Shown: positions 52,242-58,100 of the stretch, in pieces | Numbering within the stretch: the first letter of the stretch is position 1 | How the letters are laid out: the number at the start of each line of letters is the position of its first letter | From: Lingula anatina | Taxonomy: Eukaryota > Brachiopoda > Lingulata > Lingulida > Lingulidae | Length of the DNA stretch: 58,100 nt | Assembly: GCF_001039355.2 (NCBI RefSeq) | Contig: NW_019774981.1 | Span: 147,666 to 205,765 of the forward strand | Reading direction: 5' to 3' | Notes under the pieces: generated by a model | The model's database searches: none | Told to the model about the DNA's origin: nothing | The model's input: only the letters and a program-made list of their open reading frames with translations | Position numbers and translations under genes: made by a program

Positions 52242-53737
52242 GTTGGTACAACTTCTCTTGTGGATCGGAGAGTCACAAATAAAGAAAACCCTGAACTACA
52301 AGCGTGATTGATGCGCGCCGACTCCTTCATTTTTAACGCGCCATATGCGCACGCTATCCTCTGGCAGTCAGCGACAAGCTGGTGAATAAGTTTACCGCGC
52401 AAGCGCAAATGTGCAACATTTGTAGAAAGGGAAATGGCGTAATTTAATGTTTATAATAAGCGATTAAAATGCCCCGAAGTTATATTTTAATGTCTAAATA
52501 TCCTGCTAAGATACTTATATTTCCCCATCCAGACCTTCAAAAAGATGCCTCCTTTCCTTCAAATAAAAGGAACTCGAGTCAATAATTTTTTTCTAAAAGA
52601 AATATCAACCACTTGTCGAGCAATGACTAGTGAGCACTAGTGAGTAGCAGAAAATTGCGTTTCTGCCGAGGAAAATTCTAAGGGTCAAAATATAGACATT
52701 GATAAAAAAGGTCTATTATTAAAGCATATACCTTTTTTTGCTTTCGGGATCACTTTTGGAAACCAAACAAGGGAAGTAGTCTGGTCTTGTGCAAGTGGGG
52801 GTTTTAGCAATCTGGGGATATTTTGAAAAATGACATTTGATATTTTGAGGACTCTTTGATTTGAAATTTAGCAACCCAGTTGGGCAATTGTATAAGACAG
52901 ATTTAGGCATTGATATAAAAACAAGAATTGTATTATTTTGGAACAAAATTAATTCAAGTAAAAAGCGGTTTGATTAAATACCAAAATATCACGTGAAAGG
53001 TAAATCTTTGGTTTTTAATTTTTGTGATTGAGTAAGTATTTTCCAATAGGTCTTTTTCCAGGATGGATTAAAAAATTTACACAAAAATTATCGGATCATT
53101 TTTCCAGGATGGGATTTCACAGTGTAACAATAAACGCAAAGATTCGAACCGTATGATCTTTACAAATTCAACACTTTAATGTCAAAAGGTTACATGTCAG
53201 CTATAAAAATTAAAGGCTGTATTTGATGGAAAATAGCATGTTTTGACATTACAGTCAAGTTTGAATTTATTCAGATTTGATGTGACAGGCATTTCAAGTA
53301 TGAAAGTTAATTTAAAAATGCAAATAAAGTTAAGGAATAAAAGAAGAAACAGAGAGTTACACGACCAGAAAGTGAATACAGACAGCCAGATCGACAGACA
53401 CACATATACACAGGGAGAGTTGGGCAGTTATAGAGAGCTTTGCAGAAATAAACTATTTAGCAGAAAATTATAAATGCCTGTCTCAGTGGACTTTTTGCCA
53501 AAAATCAGCAAAGAAATAACCTGAACAGCCAAACTGGCTGTTTATTACACAATGTTATTATTGTTTAAGCTAAGTGTGCAGGTAGAACTAGAACCAAACA
53601 TTGTATACGAGTACTGTTCCTGTGTTCATTTCAGAATGCTGGTATATTCACATGGTACATAGGGGTTTTGTTGTCTTTTTATCGATTGCTTACTGTCTTT
53701 GCTGTTATACTGCGACTTTGTGTTTTTCCAAGAAAAT
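52242..53737 (+). other. lipocalin 2 intron 1, left part
   Basis: From 52835 it aligns with 43270-44035. The stretch 53402-53580 is present here but not in copy 1 and ends in an LTR-like CCTGTCTCAG...TTTATTACA. No exon was recognised. Confidence 0.6.
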
Positions 53738-54504
53738 TTATGGAAGCGTATAAGTGCCACAACACACAACAAAATCACTCAACACACAACACAATTTCAA
53801 CACGACACATTTAACTTCTCGACACAACACCAAAAAAAAAAAATCGCAACACAACACATTAATTTCTCGACACAACGGAAATAGATGGCGCTTTCGGCGC
53901 GGACGTCTTGGAAAAGCCGCGAAAACCCACAGAACGATTCTGTAATTGTTTCCTTATTTTCTCAAGGCATTTATAATAAAGTGTCACTTTGGGGTCCAGG
54001 AAAAGCGCACTTTTGAAAACATTGTATTACAGAGAAGTTTTAATATCAGATAATCTGTTCTAAATGTTGCATATTCTATGCTGTGTGTGTGTGTATTGAG
54101 GGGGGGGGGGGGGTATTGATGTTGAGAGTATTGAAGCCGGGGGATATATCGTTACTTGTTCCTGTGCTCACATAAATTGAAATTCTAATATTGTAAATGC
54201 AACATAAACATTTGATAATCAATGCAATGTATCTTATCTAAATAAATTAGTACAGTAAATGTATTCTAACACTTGCAATTTTGCTCCTTATGCTTGTAAG
54301 CATGTAATCTCAAGGGGTGTTCTATATAATTAATTTATAAATAATAGCCTACAAAACATTAAATACTGTTAAAAATAACATGTTGTCTATCTGGCTGTTA
54401 CAATATTGGAATTTCAATTCATGTGAGCACAGGAACAAGTTTTGTTTTATTCAGTTTAATTTGGAAGTGTCAAATAGTGTATGCAGTGTCAAATAGAGCG
54501 CTGA

Positions 54505-56660
54505 AGTTTCGTTTTTCAAAAACGATTCTAATGCCCAGAAACCAGAGTCGTTTTTCGAAAAACGATTATGGCAGCCAGAAACTAGTGTCGTTTTTCAAAA
54601 AAGATTCTGAGAAGCCAAAATCGTTCTTGCAAAGAGAAACAGGAGCGGAGGAAGTGAGAGGCAACCTGTGAATATTATTTTCTACCGCGCCCAGTTAAAC
54701 CCTCACCCTGGAAGCCTCTCCTCACCGTGCGCTGAGACCGAGACGGTAGTCGATTATCTCCTACGGCGTACAGGTAGCAATCACCGCTGAACTATTGTTT
54801 AGGTGGGGTTAGAGGGGGGGATGAGGGGGAAAAGCCCCACCACTCCCCGGAATCTCACTAGGTAGTTTGAACCTAGTGAAGTATAATTTTTAATTTTATT
54901 GAATTTTTCAAAAACGATTCTGATGCCCAGAGACCAGTGTCGTTTTTCTAAAAACGATTCTGGCAGCCAGAAACTAGTGTCGTATTTCAAAAACGATTCT
55001 GAGAAGCCAATATCGTATTTGCGGAGAGAAACAGGGATGGACGGAGGAAGAAGCAAGCAGCAGCAAGTATACCGCGACTACGTAACCCTCATCGCGAAAG
55101 CCGGGCAGGTTCTTACGGTATCTCTTCGACGTGCGCTGAGACCGAGACGGTCGCCGATTATTGCCTACGGGGTACGGGCAACCCTCATCGCAGAAGCTTG
55201 CTAGGGTGTTTACGGTGTTACGGTCTTTCCTTGCCGCGCTGGAAGGCCGAGTTGACCGTCTGTACCAGTCACAGTCAGCCTGCACAGCGGAAGCCGGGAA
55301 GTGGGGGTCGGGGTGGGGGTGGGGGAATAAGGGTGAGGTTGAAGAGGGAGAAGGCCCCCTGGGTACTCCCTTTGTAGTTTGAAATATAATTTTTAATTTT
55401 ATTGCATTTTTGAAAAGGATTCTGATGCCGAGATACCAGTGTCGTTTTTCGAAAAACGATCCTGGCAGCCCGAAACTAGTGTCGTTTTTCAAAAACAATT
55501 CTGGCAACCAGAAACGAGTGTCGTTTTTCGAAAAACGATTCCGGCAACTAGAAAGTAGTGTCGCTTTTCAAAAACGATTCTGAGAGAAGCCAGAATTGTT
55601 TTTGCAAAGAAAAACAGGTAAGGGGTGGACAGAGGGAAAGGCGACCGGCATGCTACCGCAACCAGGTAACTCTTATCTCGGAAGCCGGGCAATGTGTTAC
55701 CAACTCTCAGCGCCGTGTGGTGAGACGGAGACGCCCTCTGATAAGCGTCTACAGTGCACAAGTAGCCTTCACTGCGGAAGCGTTGCAGGGTGTATAAGTT
55801 GGTGGGAGAAGGCGGGGTTGAGGGTTAGGTTGGGTTAGATGCCCAAAAAGCAGTGTCGTTTTTTTTAAAAAACGATTCTGGCAACCAGAAACTAGTTTCG
55901 TTCTTCAAAAACGTTTCTAAGAAGCCAGAATTGTTTTTTACGGGGAGAAACAGGAGTGGACAGAGTAGAGGCAACGCGCGATTAAAGTCTACAGCGACCA
56001 GGTAACCTTCTCTGCGGAAGTTGGAAAGGGTGTTATACGTTCTCTTCTCGTCGTGCGCTGAGACCGAGACGGTAGCGGTCAATGAAATAGGTGTCTTTTT
56101 TAAAAAACGATTCTGAAAAGCCAGAATCTTTCTTTTTCAATAAAATTAAAAATGATACCTCAAACTACAAAGGAAGAACCTGGGGGGCCTTCCCCCTCCT
56201 CACTCTCTTCCGCCAACCCCAACCCCACCAAAACACCCTTCACGATTTTCGCTGTAAAGGCGGCCTGTGCCTCGTAGAGGCGGTCATCTAGTCTTCAGTG
56301 CACGGCGAGAAAAAAACCAAAACTCCCTGAATACCCTGCCCGGCATCGGCGGTGAAAGCTGCTTGTGTGCGCCGTAGGCAATGATCGGCGACCTTGTCGG
56401 TCTCAACGCAAGGCGAGGAGAGACCATAACACCCTGTCCGGCTTTCACAGTGAGAGTTACCTAGTCGCGGTACACGCACACCGCTGGTTGCCTCTCCCTC
56501 TGCTCACCCCTGTTTCTCTCCGCAAAAATTATTCTGGCTTCTCAACATCGTTTTTGAAAAACGAAACTAGTTTCTTGTTGCCAGGTTCGTTTTTGAAAAA
56601 CGACACTAGTTTCTGGTTGCCAGGTTCGTTTTTGAAAAATGAAACTGGAAACTAGAAACT
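54505..56660. repeat. clusters of CGTTTTTCGAAAAACG palindromic modules
   Basis: Modules of about 45 bp, built on GTCGTTTTTCGAAAAACGAT, then TCTGGCAGCCAGAAACTAGT, recur at about 54510-54620, 54903-55020, 55410-55610, 55853-55935 and 56090-56130, and inverted at 56540-56650. Between clusters lies a second recurring module with GAGAAACAGG and GCGCTGAGACCGAGACGGT. From about 56150 the order runs in the opposite orientation. A single relic lies at 34228. Confidence 0.85.
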
Positions 56661-57091
56661 AGACCCTAACTTCAGCGCTCTGTGTCAAATTACAAGTTCG
56701 GTGTTACTATTTACTATGAAATGCTAGTTAATGAAGTACAGATGTGCATTGAATGTATAAATTGTCACATATGATATTGGTCGGTCTGAGTACAATTAGA
56801 ACACAAGCTATAGTTTTTAAATTATTTTTATTATTTTTAATTTTAATTAATTATTCTTATTTTCTGTAATTTTGGGTTTATTTTTTTTTGTTTTAGATTC
56901 ACGGTATACTATTTTTCAGGTCAGCTGATAATTTGAATGAACCTGTTACTGTTTGTAAGTGAAGAAAATGTTCTAAAAATTCATAATTATCCACTTATAT
57001 TTTCCGTCAAATCCGCACCGATTGTCCCCAGCTAATATATCCCCCGGCTTCAATACTCTCAACTTCAATAATACCCTCCCCCCCCCCCTCA

Positions 57092-57092
<1 letters not shown>

Positions 57093-57134
<42 letters not shown>
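57093..57134 (+). repeat. (AC)n microsatellite in the right arm of the foldback element
   Basis: About 20 AC units. The left arm has a shorter GT run at the mirror position (54082-54093), next to a G run. Confidence 0.9.
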
Positions 57135-57135
<1 letters not shown>

Positions 57136-57476
57136 CATAGAATATGCAACATTCACAACAAATTATCTGATATTAAAACTTTCTTTGTAGTACAATGTTT
57201 TCAAAAGTGCGCTTTTCCTGGACCCCAAAGTGACACTTTATTATAAATGCCTTGAGAAAATAAGGAAACAATTACAGAATCGTTCTGTGGGTTTTCGCGG
57301 CTTTTCCAAGACGTCCGCGCCGAAAGCGCCATCTATTTCCGTTGTGTCGAGAAGTTAATGTGTTGTGTTGCGATTTTTTTTTGGTGTTGTGTCGAGAAGT
57401 TAAATGTGTCGTGTTGAAATTGTGTTGTGTGTTGAGTGATTTTGTTGTGTGTTGTGGCACTTATACGCTTCCATAA

Positions 57477-58100
57477 TATGCTGATAATTTAATGCTTTAA
57501 TCATTTTCTTTTAGGTTTTGTTGAAATTATCCTCACCTTAGAATAAAAATAACAATTTGTTTAACCCCTAAAAGGAAGAAACGTTACTGTCACAAATGGA
57601 AAACTTTCAGCTGCTGAAATGTTTTGCTCACTGAAGATTCGATCAGCACTGGTTTTGTTCTTTAATTTTTTCGAACAAGTATAACGTTGTTCAAAACATG
57701 ACAAACTTCTGTATATAAAAAATTGCATGATTCTAGTTTGTTTGTCACTGAATATTACACAAAGACAAAATGCAACATGCAGAAGCATTAAATGAACTAC
57801 TTTTTTATTCGTGGCGCAAATATCGTGTCTAAAATATCAAACTATACTCATGAAAACACTATATATGTTTCAGTCGACAACAGAAAACCCTATTACCTTT
57901 GCACCAAGTGCTTAAACAGTAGTGATTTTTTTTTCTGGCATTTTTATGGGGAACATATGTTACGTACGTTTTACCATGACTCAACGCCCCATAAACTACA
58001 TTTTAAAAAATATAGACTTCTTTACTCAGTTATCATTTACCATCATTGAATCAATACAACATTTATTGCAACACGATACAAAATATAAAAATTCACAAAA
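57477..58100 (+). other. lipocalin 2 intron 1, right part, to the window edge
   Basis: Aligns with 44050-44678 of lipocalin gene 1. No exon reached yet. Confidence 0.65.

Larger units (their letters stand above)
53738..57476. mobile_element. 3.7-kb foldback transposon in lipocalin 2 intron 1
   Basis: Inverted terminal repeats of about 412 and 442 bp (53738-54149 and 57035-57476) begin TTATGGAAGCGTATAAGTGC and differ mainly in simple-sequence runs. Copy 1 of the intron lacks the element, which shows it inserted after the duplication. The target duplication is unclear: AAAATT is on the left and TATGC on the right. The interior carries arrays of a palindromic motif and no recognisable transposase. 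The matching small frames in both arms (MPQHTTKSLNTQHN...) are just the repeat read twice. Confidence 0.8.

Noticed and set aside
53754-53945. small open frame beginning MPQHTTKSLNTQHN, repeated on the minus strand at 57272-57460
   Set aside because: Both are the two arms of one inverted repeat; the apparent protein is a by-product of AC-rich repeat DNA.
54974-55507. 177-residue minus-strand open frame
   Set aside because: Lies within the palindromic module arrays; its residues simply read the repeated modules and no domain is seen.

Overview
The window is eukaryotic nuclear DNA from an invertebrate animal, most likely a lophotrochozoan and probably a mollusc. The reasons are GT-AG split genes with conserved phases, AT-rich introns, a cytoplasmic dynein 1 heavy chain close to the animal orthologue, DEG/ENaC channels, TRIM-NHL proteins, and Helitron-like repeats with internal ~147-bp tandem units that recall the pearl elements of bivalves. 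The species cannot be named from sequence alone.

Layout. 1-7485: a repeat-rich stretch with four 3' ends of a Helitron-like family, and a single-exon TRIM-NHL gene (4185-5963, +). 7486-24459 (+): the last 30 exons of cytoplasmic dynein 1 heavy chain, running from just before the stalk to the stop codon. The upstream exons are not in the window, so the TRIM gene appears to sit inside a dynein intron longer than 7.4 kb. 25640-28502 and 30867-33828 (both -): two tandem five-exon DEG/ENaC channel genes with almost identical architecture. 35489-37836 (-): a TRIM-NHL gene that looks broken by an LTR-like insertion and a frameshift. 39256-39990 (+): a decayed integrase gene. 40393-46320 (+): a six-exon lipocalin-like secreted protein whose first intron carries a 2.3-kb Tc1-derived palindrome. 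47130-48096: a Harbinger-like non-autonomous element. 48913-50397 (+): a three-exon secreted protein that is essentially one AbfB (arabinose-binding beta-trefoil) domain. 52071-52241 (+): first exon of a second lipocalin. The rest of the window is its first intron, which contains a 3.7-kb foldback transposon.

Most notable: dynein exon 4 exists as three tandem versions (9511-9706, 10400-10595, 10999-11194). Each is exactly 196 nt, with the same splice phases and intact reading frame, and about 55-65% identical at protein level. They encode the tip of stalk helix CC1 and the first helices of the microtubule-binding domain. Because 196 is not a multiple of 3, using two of them together would shift the frame, so they look like a mutually exclusive exon cluster giving three interchangeable half microtubule-binding domains.

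Functional links between the genes are weak. The dynein, TRIM, channel and secreted-protein genes look like ordinary neighbours. The DEG/ENaC pair and the lipocalin pair are each local tandem duplications that share their 5' flanks.
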